Source: Paraplanobispora siamensis (lineage in GTDB: Bacteria > Actinomycetota > Actinomycetes > Streptosporangiales > Streptosporangiaceae). Taken from it: 64,000 nucleotides of DNA. The position numbers and the translations under genes are program-made. Shown here piece by piece: positions 18,073-27,640 of this stretch (positions are counted from its first letter, which is position 1; every line of letters starts with the position of its first letter). The DNA lies in the NCBI RefSeq assembly GCF_016863175.1, contig NZ_BOOJ01000028.1:1-64000 (forward strand), read 5' to 3'. The notes beneath the pieces are model-generated. The model worked only from the letters and a program-made list of their open reading frames with translations. It ran no database searches and was not told the DNA's origin.

Positions 18073-18582
18073 ATGTCCCGTACCTGGATCACCCGGCCGG
18101 AGAACGAGCGGGACATCCCCGCGATCCGCGAGGTCAACCTCGCGGCCTTCCCCACCCCCGCGGAGGCCGATCTCGTCGAGGCGCTGCGCGCCGACCCGGC
18201 GTGGATCCCCGGCCTGTCCACGGTGGCAGTCGACGACGACGGCGCCGTCGCCGGATACGCGCTGCTCACCCGCTGCCACGTCGGGGACGCCCCGGCCCTG
18301 GCGCTCGGACCCTGCGCGGTGCCGCCCCGGTACCAGCGGCGGGGCGCGGGATCGGCCGCGATCCGCGCCGGTCTGGAGGCCGCCCGCGCCATGGGCGAGA
18401 ACCTCGTCCTCGTCCTCGGCCACGCCGCCTACTACCCCCGCTTCGGCTTCACCCGGGCCTCCTCCCGCGGGATCCGCCCGTCCTTCGAGGTCCCCGACGA
18501 GGCCATGATGGCGCTGGTGTTCGACGAGACCCTCCCGGTGCCGAGCGGCGTCATCGTCTATCCCCCGCCGTTCGGCGTCTGA
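18073..18582 (+). CDS. GNAT-family N-acetyltransferase (169 aa)
   Basis: A cytosolic acetyl-CoA-dependent acetyltransferase of the YhbS-like group. The acetyl-CoA loop is seen as CAVPPRYQRRGAGSAAI, followed by LVLGHAAYYPRFGF, which is characteristic of this subgroup. GAGGAAG lies about ten bases before the ATG, and a TATAGCGT -10-like element lies upstream at about 18028. It stands alone between the prepilin peptidase and a convergent PPOX gene. Substrate unknown. Confidence 0.88.
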   Translation: MSRTWITRPENERDIPAIREVNLAAFPTPAEADLVEALRADPAWIPGLSTVAVDDDGAVAGYALLTRCHVGDAPALALGPCAVPPRYQRRGAGSAAIRAGLEAARAMGENLVLVLGHAAYYPRFGFTRASSRGIRPSFEVPDEAMMALVFDETLPVPSGVIVYPPPFGV

Positions 18583-18646
18583 TCCCGGAGAACGGATCGC
18601 CGGCCGGTCTCCGTGATCCGTGTCCGGAACAGCGGCCGACAGCGGT

Positions 18647-19078
18647 CTACCGGGGGCCGGCGGGGATCCGGTGGACGGCCCGCCGTGATTCGTACCAGGT
18701 GTCGCCGACGGGCTCGCCCGCCAGGTTCCAGCTCCAGGAGACGGCGGGGACGACGCACGTGTAGAAGCCCGGGCCGACCATTCCGGCCCGCTCGACCGGC
18801 GGTTCGGCGCGGCCGTAGACCCGGACGCCCCGGGCGGCGAACGGCTCGAACGACACGATGTCGTCGACGACCAGGGCGACTTGGTGGTTGCCCGCCCGGA
18901 CGTTGCGGAACTTGCGGGTGTCGAGAACGCTCCGCCCGGAACCTCCGATCCAGAAGAACGTCCCGTCGAACTCGAACGCGACCGGGACCACGTCGGGCTG
19001 CCCGTCGGGGGAGAGGGTCGCGACGCGTGCGAGCGGCTGCGACCGCAGGTAGGCGATCTCTTCATCGGTGAACGACAT
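18647..19078 (-). CDS. PPOX-class flavin/F420-dependent protein (143 aa)
   Basis: A split-barrel protein of the pyridoxamine-phosphate-oxidase-like superfamily. Conserved features are [24 protein letters not shown] at the N terminus (given in part), [18 protein letters not shown], and [12 protein letters not shown]. Actinomycete members usually bind F420 or FMN and reduce small molecules. An AAGGGGAC sequence lies upstream of the ATG. Monocistronic by position. Confidence 0.86.
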   Translation of the reverse strand: MSFTDEEIAYLRSQPLARVATLSPDGQPDVVPVAFEFDGTFFWIGGSGRSVLDTRKFRNVRAGNHQVALVVDDIVSFEPFAARGVRVYGRAEPPVERAGMVGPGFYTCVVPAVSWSWNLAGEPVGDTWYESRRAVHRIPAGPR

Positions 19079-19234
19079 GGGACGTCCCCTTCCCTGTTCC
19101 GGGCCTCTCTCGTTCCGGGTCCCCTGCGGAGGGCGGCCGCCGGACGGTGGGAGTGCCCGCCCTCCGCCCCGGCCGGTGTCTCATCAGGTGAGCTGGGGCC
19201 ATTCCAGTGTGCGGCACATGGAAGACTTGTCCCC

Positions 19235-20413
19235 ATGTTGCGCTGGCTGACCGCAGGAGAGTCCCACGGCCCCGAACTCGTCGCGATCCTCGAAGGGTTG
19301 CCCGCCGGGGTGGAGGTGACGACGGCCGACATCGACCGCGCCCTGGCGAGGCGTCGACTGGGTTACGGCCGCGGCGCCCGGATGAAGTTCGAGCAGGACG
19401 TGGTGACCGTGGTGGGCGGCGTACGGCACGGCCGCACCCTCGGCAGTCCCGTGGCGATCCGGGTCGGCAACACCGAGTGGCCCAAGTGGGAGACCGTCAT
19501 GGCGGCCGACCCGGTGGACCCGGCGGTGCTGGAGGGCCAGGCCCGCAACGCGCCGCGCTCGCGCCCCCGGCCCGGCCACGCCGACCTCGCCGGCATGCAG
19601 AAGTACGGCTTCGACGACGCCCGGCCGGTGCTCGACCGGGCCAGCGCCCGCGAGACCGCCGCCCGCGTCGCCCTCGGCCAGGTCGCCAGGAACTTCCTGA
19701 AGCAGGCCCTCGGCGTCGAGGTCGTCAGCCACGTCGTCTCGATCGGGGCGGCGCAGACGACCGAGGGCGTCGTCCCCGGCCCCGGCGACATGGACGCGGT
19801 CGACGCCGACCCGGTGCGCTGCATGGACCCGGCCGGCAGCGCCGCGATGGTCGCCGAGATCGACAAGGCGCACAAGGACGGCGACACCCTCGGCGGCGTC
19901 GTCGAGGTGATCGCCTACGGGCTGCCGCCGGGCCTGGGCAGCTACACCCACTGGGACCGCCGCCTCGACGCCCGCCTGGCCGCCGCGCTGATGGGCATCC
20001 AGGCGATCAAGGGCGTGGCGGTCGGCGACGGCTTCGAGACCGCGCGCCGCCCCGGCTCCCGGGCCCACGACGAGATCGAGAACACCCCCGGCGGCGTGCG
20101 CCGGATCACCAACCGGGCCGGCGGCGTCGAGGGCGGCATGACCAACGGCGAGCCGCTGCGCGTCAGCGCCGCGATGAAGCCGATCTCCACCGTGCCCCGC
20201 GCGCTGGCCACCATCGACGTGCTGACCGGCGAGGCGGCCAAGGCCCACCACGAGCGCTCCGACGTGTGCGCCGTCCCGGCCGCCGCGATCGTCGCCGAGG
20301 CCATGGTCGCCCTGGTCCTGGCCGACGCCGCGCTCGAGAAGTTCGGCGGCGACTCCGTCGAAGAGGTCGCCCGCAACCTGTCCGGATACCTGTCCTCGAT
20401 GGTGATCAAATGA
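19235..20413 (+). CDS. aroC: Chorismate synthase (392 aa)
   Basis: Catalyses the last step of the shikimate pathway, EPSP to chorismate, with reduced FMN. Family signatures are clear: [15 protein letters not shown] at the start, [27 protein letters not shown], and the C-terminal [16 protein letters not shown]. The ATG at 19235 follows directly on the conserved N terminus; longer in-frame readings upstream are not conserved. No ribosome site is clear, and an imperfect -10 (AGACTT) six bases upstream hints at a leaderless start. It heads the aroC-aroK-aroB-aroQ operon and overlaps aroK by four bases (ATGA). Confidence 0.97.
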   Translation: MLRWLTAGESHGPELVAILEGLPAGVEVTTADIDRALARRRLGYGRGARMKFEQDVVTVVGGVRHGRTLGSPVAIRVGNTEWPKWETVMAADPVDPAVLEGQARNAPRSRPRPGHADLAGMQKYGFDDARPVLDRASARETAARVALGQVARNFLKQALGVEVVSHVVSIGAAQTTEGVVPGPGDMDAVDADPVRCMDPAGSAAMVAEIDKAHKDGDTLGGVVEVIAYGLPPGLGSYTHWDRRLDARLAAALMGIQAIKGVAVGDGFETARRPGSRAHDEIENTPGGVRRITNRAGGVEGGMTNGEPLRVSAAMKPISTVPRALATIDVLTGEAAKAHHERSDVCAVPAAAIVAEAMVALVLADAALEKFGGDSVEEVARNLSGYLSSMVIK

Positions 20414-20913
20414 GTCCTCGCGCGGTTCTGATCGGAGCCCCCGGATCGGGCAAGACGACCGTGGGCAAGCTGCTGGCCGAGCGGCTCGGCGTCGCCTTCC
20501 GCGACACCGACGCCGACGTGGAGGCCGTGGCGGGCAAATCGGTGAGCGACGTCTTCGTCGAGGACGGCGAGGAGCGCTTCCGCGAGCTGGAGGCGCAGGC
20601 CGTACGGCTGGCGCTGACCGAGCACGACGGCGTGCTGGCGCTGGGCGGCGGCGCGATCCTGGCCGAGCCGACGCGGGAGCTGCTGGCCGATCATCCGGTG
20701 GTCTACCTGGAGGTCGGCCTGTCGCAGGCGGTCTCCCGGGTGGGCCTGGCCTCGGCGCGCCCCCTGCTGGTGCTCAACCCGCGCAGCCAGCTGAAGAAGC
20801 TGATGGACGCCCGCCGTCCGATCTACGAGGACCTGGCGACCGTCAAGGTCGCGACGGACGAGCGCGGTCCCGGCGAGGTCGTGGATGAGATCGTCAAGGG
20901 GCTGGGCCTGTGA
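20410..20913 (+). CDS. aroK: Shikimate kinase (167 aa)
   Basis: Phosphorylates shikimate with ATP. It shows the P-loop [12 protein letters not shown], the DTDADVE motif, FRELEAQAV and the GGGAIL substrate loop, then the RPLL lid arginine. Length is normal. The ATG overlaps the aroC stop, so translation is coupled. The next gene, aroB, begins 20 bp downstream. Confidence 0.97.
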   Translation: MSPRAVLIGAPGSGKTTVGKLLAERLGVAFRDTDADVEAVAGKSVSDVFVEDGEERFRELEAQAVRLALTEHDGVLALGGGAILAEPTRELLADHPVVYLEVGLSQAVSRVGLASARPLLVLNPRSQLKKLMDARRPIYEDLATVKVATDERGPGEVVDEIVKGLGL

Positions 20914-20932
20914 GCGGGAGGGGGACGCGGCG

Positions 20933-22009
20933 GTGACGCTGTCCAGGATCACGGTCTCCGGTGAGACGCCGTACGACGTGGTGATCGGCACGGGGATCCT
21001 CGGCGAGCTGCCCGGGCTGCTCGGCCCGAAGGTCCGCACCGTCGCGGTGGTCCACCCGGCCACCCTGCCGGAGATCGCCCGGCCGGTCTGCGGCGCCATC
21101 GAGGCGGCCGGATACGAGGTCGTCGCGCTGCCGGTGCCGGACGCCGAGCGGGCCAAGACGGTCGAGGTGGCCGCCGAGCTGTGGTCGGCCTTCGGCCGCC
21201 ACGGCATCACCCGGTCCGACGCCGTGGTCGGCGTCGGCGGCGGGGCCACCACCGACCTGGCCGGGTTCGCCGCCGCCACCTGGCTGCGCGGGGTCAAGGT
21301 CGTGCAGGTCCCGACCACCCTGCTCGGCATGGTCGACGCCGCCGTCGGCGGCAAGACCGGCATCAACACCCCCGAGGGCAAGAACCTCGTCGGCTCCTTC
21401 CACCCGCCGGCCGGGGTGCTGTGCGACCTGGCCACGCTGGTCTCGGTGCCCCGCGACGACTACGTCGGCGGCCTGGCGGAGGTCATCAAGGGCGGCTTCA
21501 TCGCCGACCCCGAGATCCTGCGGCTCGTCGAGGACGACCCCGAGGGCGCCCGGCTGCCCGAAGGGCAGCACACCCGCGAGCTGATCCGGCGCAAGGTCCA
21601 GGTCAAGGCCGACGTCGTCGGCGCCGACCTGCGCGAGAGCGGCCTGCGCGAGATCCTCAACTACGGCCACACCCTGGCCCACGCCATCGAGCGGGTCGAG
21701 GACTACCGGATGCGCCACGGCGAGGCCGTCGCGATCGGCATGGTCTACGCGGCGGAGCTGTCGCACCTCGACGGCCGGATCGGCGCCGGGATCGTGGAGC
21801 GCACCCGCGCCATCCTGTCGTCGGTCGGCCTGCCCACGGCCTACCGCAAGGAGGCCTGGCCCGCTCTGCGCGACCACATGCGGCTGGACAAGAAGAGCCG
21901 CGGCGCCACGCTGCGCTTCGTCGTCCTGGACGACCTGGCCAGGGTCTCCCCGCTGGAGGACCCGCCGGAGGGCCTGCTGGAAGCGGCCTACCAGAAGATC
22001 GCCCGATGA
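20933..22009 (+). CDS. aroB: 3-dehydroquinate synthase (358 aa)
   Basis: Converts DAHP to 3-dehydroquinate using NAD and a metal ion. Motifs include GVGGGATTDLAGFAAATW, PTTLLGMVDAAVGGKTGIN, the metal-binding glutamate and histidines in GLAEVIKGG, LNYGHTLAHAIE and MRHGEAVAIGM. The GTG at 20933 is chosen; a GGGAGGGGG stretch lies upstream and the conserved reading starts there. It lies within the aro operon. Confidence 0.97.
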   Translation: MTLSRITVSGETPYDVVIGTGILGELPGLLGPKVRTVAVVHPATLPEIARPVCGAIEAAGYEVVALPVPDAERAKTVEVAAELWSAFGRHGITRSDAVVGVGGGATTDLAGFAAATWLRGVKVVQVPTTLLGMVDAAVGGKTGINTPEGKNLVGSFHPPAGVLCDLATLVSVPRDDYVGGLAEVIKGGFIADPEILRLVEDDPEGARLPEGQHTRELIRRKVQVKADVVGADLRESGLREILNYGHTLAHAIERVEDYRMRHGEAVAIGMVYAAELSHLDGRIGAGIVERTRAILSSVGLPTAYRKEAWPALRDHMRLDKKSRGATLRFVVLDDLARVSPLEDPPEGLLEAAYQKIAR

Positions 22010-22033
22010 CGGGGACGCGACCGGCGAGGAACG

Positions 22034-22477
22034 GTGAGTGATCAGATGAAGCCCGTGTACGTCTTCAACGGCCCGAACCTGTCGCGGCTGGGCACGCGCG
22101 AGCCCGACGTGTACGGCGCCGAGACCTTCGCCGACCTGGCCGCGCTCTGCCGGGAGACCGGCCGGGAGCTGGGCCTGTCGGTCGAGGTCAGGCAGACCGA
22201 CGACGAGGCGGAGCTGGTGGGCTGGCTGCACGAGGCGGCCGACGCGAAGGTCCCGGTGGTGCTGAACCCCGCCGCCTTCACCCACTACTCCTACGCGCTG
22301 CGCGACGCCATCGCCCAGCGCACCGCGCCCCTGGTCGAGGTGCACATCTCGAACCCGGCCGCGCGCGAGGAGTTCCGGCACACCTCGGTGGTCGCCGCCG
22401 TGGCCACCGGCACCATCGCCGGCTTCGGCCTCAACTCCTACGTGCTGGCGCTGCGGGCCATCGCCGACGCCGTCTGA
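22034..22477 (+). CDS. aroQ: 3-dehydroquinate dehydratase, type II (147 aa)
   Basis: A type II dehydroquinase, usually a dodecamer. It shows [15 protein letters not shown], the flexible loop region with the catalytic tyrosine (EPDVYG), [30 protein letters not shown] with the catalytic histidine, and [20 protein letters not shown] at 22034 has GAGGA upstream; an ATG four codons later is possible. It is the fourth aro gene in the operon. Confidence 0.96.
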   Translation: MSDQMKPVYVFNGPNLSRLGTREPDVYGAETFADLAALCRETGRELGLSVEVRQTDDEAELVGWLHEAADAKVPVVLNPAAFTHYSYALRDAIAQRTAPLVEVHISNPAAREEFRHTSVVAAVATGTIAGFGLNSYVLALRAIADAV

Positions 22478-22533
22478 ACGACCTGAACGACCGATCGCGG
22501 CCGGACGCCGTGATCATGGGACCGGGGGGACCC

Positions 22534-23316
22534 GTGACGCATTACCGCTCGTTCGTCGCCCTGGGCGACAGCTTCACCGAGGGCCTGAACGACCCCGCCG
22601 TGGACGGCGGCGCCGGCCCGGCGGGGCAGGAGCGCTTCCGCGGCTGGGCCGACCGGGTCGCCGAGCGCCTGGCCGCGCTCGACCCGGACTTCCGCTACGC
22701 CAACCTCGCCGTGCGGGGCAAGCTCATCGACCAGATCGTGGCCGACCAGGTCCCGCTGGCCGTCTCGATGCGCCCCGACCTGGTCAGCCTCTGCGCCGGG
22801 GGCAACGACCTGCTGCGGCCCGGCAGCGACCCCGACCGGATGGCCAAGAAGCTGGCGGGAGCCGTGCGCGAGCTGCGGGCCACCGGGGCGCAGGTGCTGC
22901 TGTTCACCGGGGTGGACCCGCGCGACACCCCGATCATGCGCCGGGCCCGCGGCACCTTCGCGATCTTCTATCTGCACATCCGGTCCATCGCCGACCTGTA
23001 CGGCTGCCACCTGGTCGACCAGTGGTCGCTGCAGGGCCTGCGCGACTGGCGGGCCTGGAGCGACGACCGCCTGCACATGAACGAGGAGGGCCACCGGATC
23101 GTGGCCGCCAGGGTGTGCGAGGTCCTCGGCGTACCGACCGAGGACGACTGGCGGGTGACCTGGCCGCCCCGCGTGGACGTCGACCCCCGGATCAAGCGCC
23201 GCGAGGACGTGCAGTGGGTCCGCACGCACCTGGGGCCGTGGGTGCTGCGCCGTCTGCGCGGCCGCTCCTCCGGCGACGCCGTCGACCCCAAGCGCCCGGA
23301 CCTCAAGCCTTTCTGA
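22534..23316 (+). CDS. SGNH/GDSL-family hydrolase (260 aa)
   Basis: A GDSL esterase/lipase type protein. Block I is VALGDSFTEG with the nucleophile serine, block II the glycine in NLAVRG, block III CAGGNDLL, and block V the DRLHMNEEGH Asp-His pair. No signal peptide is visible, so it is probably cytosolic. I use the GTG at 22534, which has GGGGGGA just upstream; a GTG at 22510 is a possible longer start. It follows aroQ by 56 bp, so it may be cotranscribed, though it has no known role in aromatic biosynthesis. Confidence 0.87.
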   Translation: MTHYRSFVALGDSFTEGLNDPAVDGGAGPAGQERFRGWADRVAERLAALDPDFRYANLAVRGKLIDQIVADQVPLAVSMRPDLVSLCAGGNDLLRPGSDPDRMAKKLAGAVRELRATGAQVLLFTGVDPRDTPIMRRARGTFAIFYLHIRSIADLYGCHLVDQWSLQGLRDWRAWSDDRLHMNEEGHRIVAARVCEVLGVPTEDDWRVTWPPRVDVDPRIKRREDVQWVRTHLGPWVLRRLRGRSSGDAVDPKRPDLKPF

Positions 23317-23361
23317 GGTCCGGGGAGGTTCTCGCGCGGGCCCGGTCCCGGGCCGGTGCGC

Positions 23362-23637
23362 TCAGGCGACGAAACCGGTGAAGCGCGCCGCCTGCTCTCC
23401 GCCGTGGTAGATCACGACCTCGGTCGGTCCCACCAGACTCTGGTGCACGCTCGCCCGGATCTCCGAGCCGTCGGGCAGTTCGCCCCGGAGGGTGAAGTCC
23501 CCGGCCGCCTTGGCGCTGTCGGTCTCCCGGTCGTCGATCAGGAGGGTCCAGGTGGCGTGGACCGGCCCGGTCCTGCCGGTCACCGCGACCGTGTGGCCGG
23601 CGATCTCGACGTGGTGATCATCGCTTGTCAGGCTCAT
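23362..23637 (-). CDS. Conserved hypothetical protein (91 aa)
   Basis: Not assigned. The sequence is rich in short beta strands (HTVAVTGRTGPVHATWTLLID, GDFTLRGELPDGSEIRASV, VGPTEVVIYHGGEQAARF, given in parts), with no cysteines or membrane segments, so it is a small cytosolic beta-rich protein. The ATG at 23637 is the only good start; no strong ribosome site is visible. It lies after the DinG-like helicase on the same strand, 71 bp downstream. Confidence 0.7.
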   Translation of the reverse strand: MSLTSDDHHVEIAGHTVAVTGRTGPVHATWTLLIDDRETDSAKAAGDFTLRGELPDGSEIRASVHQSLVGPTEVVIYHGGEQAARFTGFVA

Positions 23638-23708
23638 GCGTCCGGGCTTCCCGCACTCCGCCGCCGCTAACGCCGCCGCCGGCGGCGGGGGAGAATGCGC
23701 GCCCGGGC

Positions 23709-25799
23709 TCAGGACGCCGTCAGGCGCTTGAGCGCCTGACGGACCGTGTCCGGGTCGTTGGTGGACCAGAAGGGCGGCAGGGACGCGCGCAGGAACCCGG
23801 CGTAGCGGGCGGTGGCCAGACGGGGGTCGAGGACCGCGACCACGCCCTTGTCGTGCTGGCTGCGCAGCAGGCGCCCGGCCCCCTGGGCGAGCAGCAGGGC
23901 GGCGTGGGTGGCGGCGACCGCCATGAAGCCGTTGCCGCCCTTGGCCGCGACGTGGCGCTGGCGGGCCGAGCTGAGCGGGTCGTCGGGGCGGGGGAAGGGG
24001 ATGCGGTCGATGATGACCAGCCGCAGCGACGGGCCCGGCACGTCCACGCCCTGCCACAGGGACAGGGTGCCGAACAGGCAGGTCGGCTCGTCCTCGGCGA
24101 ACTGCTTGACCAGCAGCATCGTGGAGTCGTCGCCCTGGCACAGCAGCGGCACGCTCAGCCGGTCGCGCAGCGCCTCGGTGGCGGCCTTGGCCGCCCGCAT
24201 CGAGGAGAACAGGCCCAGGGTCCGGCCGCCGGCGGCCTCGATCAGCTCGGTGATCTCATCCAGGTAGGCCTCGGGCAGGCCGTCGCGGCCCGGCTGGGGC
24301 AGGTGCTTGGCGACGTAGAGGATGCCACTGCGCGGGTGGTCGAAGGGAGAGCCGACGTCGAGGCCGGTCCACTCGGACCGGTCGCCGTCGGCGGAACCCA
24401 GGCCCCACTGGCGGGCCAGGCCGTCGAAGGCGCCGCCCAGCGCCAGCGTGGCGGAGGTCAGCACGACCGTGCGGTCGCCGAACAGCTTCTCGCGGAGCAT
24501 CCCGGCGACGCTCAGCGGCGCGACCCGCAGGATCGGCGGGCGGCGGTCGGTGCCGGCCTCCAGCCAGACCACCTCGGCGCGGTCGACCTCGGCGGCGTGG
24601 CCGAAGGCGTCGAGCATCCGCTGGGCGGTGTCGTGGACGTCGTCCAGCGCGGTGAAGGCGGCCTTGCGCAACCCGGCGCTCTCGGGGTCGTCCTTGTCGG
24701 AGGCGTTGCGCGGGCCCAGCGCCGTGATGCAGGCCCACGCCGCGTCGCGGATCAGGGCGAGGGTCAGGCCCAGCACCTGGGGCAGGTCGTCCAGGCGGCC
24801 GGGGGGCGCGACGGCCAGCAGCGCCTTGAGGTCCTCACCGGCCTGCATGAGCCGGTCGGAGACGCCCTGCTCGATCAGTCGGCCGACCCGGCTGACGGCC
24901 AGGGTGACCGTGCCCTCCGACAGCTCGGAGGTCACCACCGAGGTGACCCGGTCGACCAGCTCGTGGGCCTCGTCCACGATGACCACGTCGTGCTCGGGCA
25001 GCAGCGGGAGGTCCTCCATCGCGTCGATCGCCAGCAGCGCGTGGTTGGTGACGACGACGTCGGACTCCCCGGCGCGGGCGCGGGCCAGCTCGGCGAAGCA
25101 CTCCATCCCGTTCGGGCAGCGCTGGGCCCCCAGGCACTCCCTGGCGCTCACCGAGAACTGCCGCCAGGCCTGCTCGCTGACGCCCGGCACCAGCTCGTCG
25201 CGGTCGCCGGTCTCGGTCTCGTTGGCCCACTCCTGGATGCGCTGGACCATCCGCCCGGTGGCGCTCACCTCGCGCGGGTCGAACAGCTGGTCCTGCTCGT
25301 CGTCGGGCCAGCCGGCGCTGGCCTTGTACTGGCACAGGTAGTTGCGGCGGCCCTTGAGGATCGCGAACGTCGGCTCGTGCGGGAGGCTCTCGCCCAGGGC
25401 CTGGGCCAGCCGGGGCAGGTCGCGGTCGACGAGCTGGCGCTGGAGCGCGATCGTGGCGGTGGAGACGACGACGGCGCCCTGCGAGGTCATGGCGTGCCGG
25501 ATCGAGGGGACCAGGTAGGCCAGCGACTTGCCGGTGCCGGTGCCGGCCTGGACGGCCAGGTGGTCGCCCGAGTCGATCGCCCGCTGCACGGCCCTGGCCA
25601 TCGCGATCTGGCCGGGGCGCTCGATCCCGCCGACGGCCTTGACCGCCGCGGCGAGCAGCTCGTCGACCGGGGGCAGGTCCGCGGCGGAGACGGCGGACCT
25701 GTCACGGGAAGCGTCGTCGCCGGATCGGGAGGCGTCCTCACCGGATGTCGCGTCGGGCGTCTCGGCGGGAACGAGGGAGTCGGTCGGCACGACAGCCAA
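23709..25799 (-). CDS. DinG/XPD-type ATP-dependent helicase (696 aa)
   Basis: A superfamily 2 helicase with the iron-sulfur arrangement. Walker A is AGTGTGKSLAYL and motif II is DEAH. Between them, cysteines at CQYK, ARECLGAQRC and MECF can form the FeS cluster that separates duplex strands. Later motifs include LTSATLAL and a QGAGRLLRS motif VI. Members resolve R-loops or damaged structures. I start at the TTG at 25799, nine bases after GGGGGGAG. A GTG at 25790, eight bases after a TACGGT element, is an alternative. The first 40 residues are an acidic, Ser/Asp-rich low-complexity region. Confidence 0.92.
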   Translation of the reverse strand: MAVVPTDSLVPAETPDATSGEDASRSGDDASRDRSAVSAADLPPVDELLAAAVKAVGGIERPGQIAMARAVQRAIDSGDHLAVQAGTGTGKSLAYLVPSIRHAMTSQGAVVVSTATIALQRQLVDRDLPRLAQALGESLPHEPTFAILKGRRNYLCQYKASAGWPDDEQDQLFDPREVSATGRMVQRIQEWANETETGDRDELVPGVSEQAWRQFSVSARECLGAQRCPNGMECFAELARARAGESDVVVTNHALLAIDAMEDLPLLPEHDVVIVDEAHELVDRVTSVVTSELSEGTVTLAVSRVGRLIEQGVSDRLMQAGEDLKALLAVAPPGRLDDLPQVLGLTLALIRDAAWACITALGPRNASDKDDPESAGLRKAAFTALDDVHDTAQRMLDAFGHAAEVDRAEVVWLEAGTDRRPPILRVAPLSVAGMLREKLFGDRTVVLTSATLALGGAFDGLARQWGLGSADGDRSEWTGLDVGSPFDHPRSGILYVAKHLPQPGRDGLPEAYLDEITELIEAAGGRTLGLFSSMRAAKAATEALRDRLSVPLLCQGDDSTMLLVKQFAEDEPTCLFGTLSLWQGVDVPGPSLRLVIIDRIPFPRPDDPLSSARQRHVAAKGGNGFMAVAATHAALLLAQGAGRLLRSQHDKGVVAVLDPRLATARYAGFLRASLPPFWSTNDPDTVRQALKRLTAS

Positions 25800-25856
25800 C
25801 CGTACCCGCTCCCCCCGACAGTCGCGGTCGCCTCGCGCGAGGCCGCCGGAGCTGTC

Positions 25857-25868
25857 CCGGAATTCCGG
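25857..25868 (+). promoter_or_regulatory. 12-bp palindrome in the divergent gap upstream of DinG-like and Pro-rich protein genes
   Basis: CCGGAATTCCGG is a perfect palindrome in the 245-bp divergent gap between the helicase and the repeat-rich protein. It could be a regulator site for either gene. Nothing else identifies the regulator. Confidence 0.3.
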
Positions 25869-26044
25869 AACCCGGGGCCCGCGTTCCGTGGCACACTGGC
25901 GGGACCACCCAGCCGCGCACCACCCCAAGACCCCGGACCGGGGCCCTTCCCTTCGGTGCCCTTGGGGCTGAAGATGAGGACGGTAAGACCGGTTCGGTAG
26001 GGTTTCCAGAGGTCGAGTGGACGAATAAAGGCTGGTTAGAGACT

Positions 26045-27481
26045 ATGTCCTCCATGTCGGAAGTTGTCCCGTTGCCGTCGTTCGGCGAGGTGTTCTTTGA
26101 CGAGCGTGGCCAGGAGCGGGTGCTCCGGGTCACGTGGCACGAAGGCACACTGGTGCTGAGCCTGTGGCGCGGTGAGATGTGCACCGCAAGTTTCCGCATG
26201 CCCATGGACGACGTGGGCCGCCTGGTGGACACCCTTGACCAGGGGTTCATCGAGGCCGGGGGCCGCTACCCCGACGAGGCGGACGAGCAGGCCGAAGGCG
26301 CCGGTTACGCGGCCCCCGGAGAGTTCCCCGGCACGGGGCAATACGCCCGCCCCCGCCCCGAGGACTACGCCCAGCCGCACGCCCAGCCGCAGCCGTACGC
26401 CGACCCGGCGGCCACGCAGGTCTCCCCGCCCGGCTACGGCGATCCCGCCCTGGCGCAGGGAGTCCCGCCGCAGGAGGAGCCGCGCCAGCCCGCGGCGCTG
26501 GGCCCCAACGACGTCCTGGTCGCCCGGGGCGCCGTGCCCGCGCCGGACCGCTTCCCGGAGCGCGGGGCGGGGTACGGCCCGGCCGACGCGGTCCCGCGCG
26601 AGAACATGATCGTCGATGACGGCTCGCCCTACGGGCGGCCCCACCTCGCCGAGCCCGCCGGACCGGGCGATCAGCCGTACGCCTCCGCGGGTGACCCCTT
26701 CGCCGTCCACCAGGGTCCCGACCAGTACGGCGCGTCCCAGGCTCCCGACCCCTTCGCCGCCCACCGCCAGCCCGACCCGTACGGCGTGCCGCAGCGGCCG
26801 GCGGAGCCCTTCCCCCCGCAGCAGGCCGACTCCTTCGCCGCGCCGCAGCACTCCGCCGACCCCTTCGCCGCCCATCAGGGCCCCGACCAGTACGGCGCGT
26901 CCCAGGCTCCCGACCCCTTCGCCGCCCACCAGGCTCCCGACCAGTACGGCGCGCCCCAGGCCTCCGACCCCTTCGCGGCCCAGCGCCAGGTCGACCCCTT
27001 CGCCCCGCTGGCCGGCAGGCAGCGCCCGGTCGACCCCTTCACGCCCCACGTGGAGCAGTTCCCGTCCTCCGCGCACGGGCCGGCCCCCGACGCCTACCCC
27101 TCGCAGGGCCACTCCACCGACCCCTTCGGCTTCGCCGCCCAGGGCAGGCAGGCCGGCCACGGCGCCGCCCAGGCCGACCCCTACGGCTATCCGCCCCCGG
27201 CGCAGCCCGACCCCTACGGGTTCCCGCGGCGGCCCGCGGGCCAGTCGGCCGGTCACCCGGCCGACCTGCGCGACCTGTACGGCTCGCAGGGCGGCTACGA
27301 CCAGCGCGGCATGGACCCCTCCGATCCGCTGAACTTCCGCACCCGGCAGGAGCACCAGCCCGACCAGGGGATGTCGCGCCCCTACATCCAGGAACCGCCG
27401 CACTCCACCGGCGAACGGCTCCGCCCCGAGCAGGGCTACGGCGACCGCGATCGCGACCGCGACGACCGCCGCGACTGGTGA
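26045..27481 (+). CDS. Repeat-rich Pro/Gln/Asp/Tyr protein with a conserved N-terminal domain (478 aa)
   Basis: Function unknown. Residues 1-75 form a compact, non-repetitive domain (VVPLPSFGEVFFDERG, VLRVTWHEGTLVLSLWRGE, RMPMDDVGRLVDTLDQGF). The remaining 400 residues are low complexity and dominated by repeats such as DPFAAHQ-PDQYGA-QA-DPFAA. At DNA level blocks near 26695-26759, 26857-26921 and 26917-26971 are close copies. There is no signal peptide or membrane segment. The tail resembles disordered, Pro/Gln-rich partners of cell-envelope or signalling proteins, but that is inference. The ATG at 26045 is the first start in the conserved part. It sits alone, divergent from the helicase. 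Confidence 0.82.
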   Translation: MSSMSEVVPLPSFGEVFFDERGQERVLRVTWHEGTLVLSLWRGEMCTASFRMPMDDVGRLVDTLDQGFIEAGGRYPDEADEQAEGAGYAAPGEFPGTGQYARPRPEDYAQPHAQPQPYADPAATQVSPPGYGDPALAQGVPPQEEPRQPAALGPNDVLVARGAVPAPDRFPERGAGYGPADAVPRENMIVDDGSPYGRPHLAEPAGPGDQPYASAGDPFAVHQGPDQYGASQAPDPFAAHRQPDPYGVPQRPAEPFPPQQADSFAAPQHSADPFAAHQGPDQYGASQAPDPFAAHQAPDQYGAPQASDPFAAQRQVDPFAPLAGRQRPVDPFTPHVEQFPSSAHGPAPDAYPSQGHSTDPFGFAAQGRQAGHGAAQADPYGYPPPAQPDPYGFPRRPAGQSAGHPADLRDLYGSQGGYDQRGMDPSDPLNFRTRQEHQPDQGMSRPYIQEPPHSTGERLRPEQGYGDRDRDRDDRRDW

Positions 27482-27640
27482 CGCACGCCGGGGAGATCGC
27501 GCCGGGGGGACCGCTTCGGTGACCGCCGGGCGCCGCCTGCCGCCGTGGGCGGGCGGCGGATGAGGGGCGGGGCGCCTCCCGGTTGATCCTCTCCGGTCCG
27601 GGATCCCGTACTCTGACCTTGCTCGACCGGTGGGGGTGCG

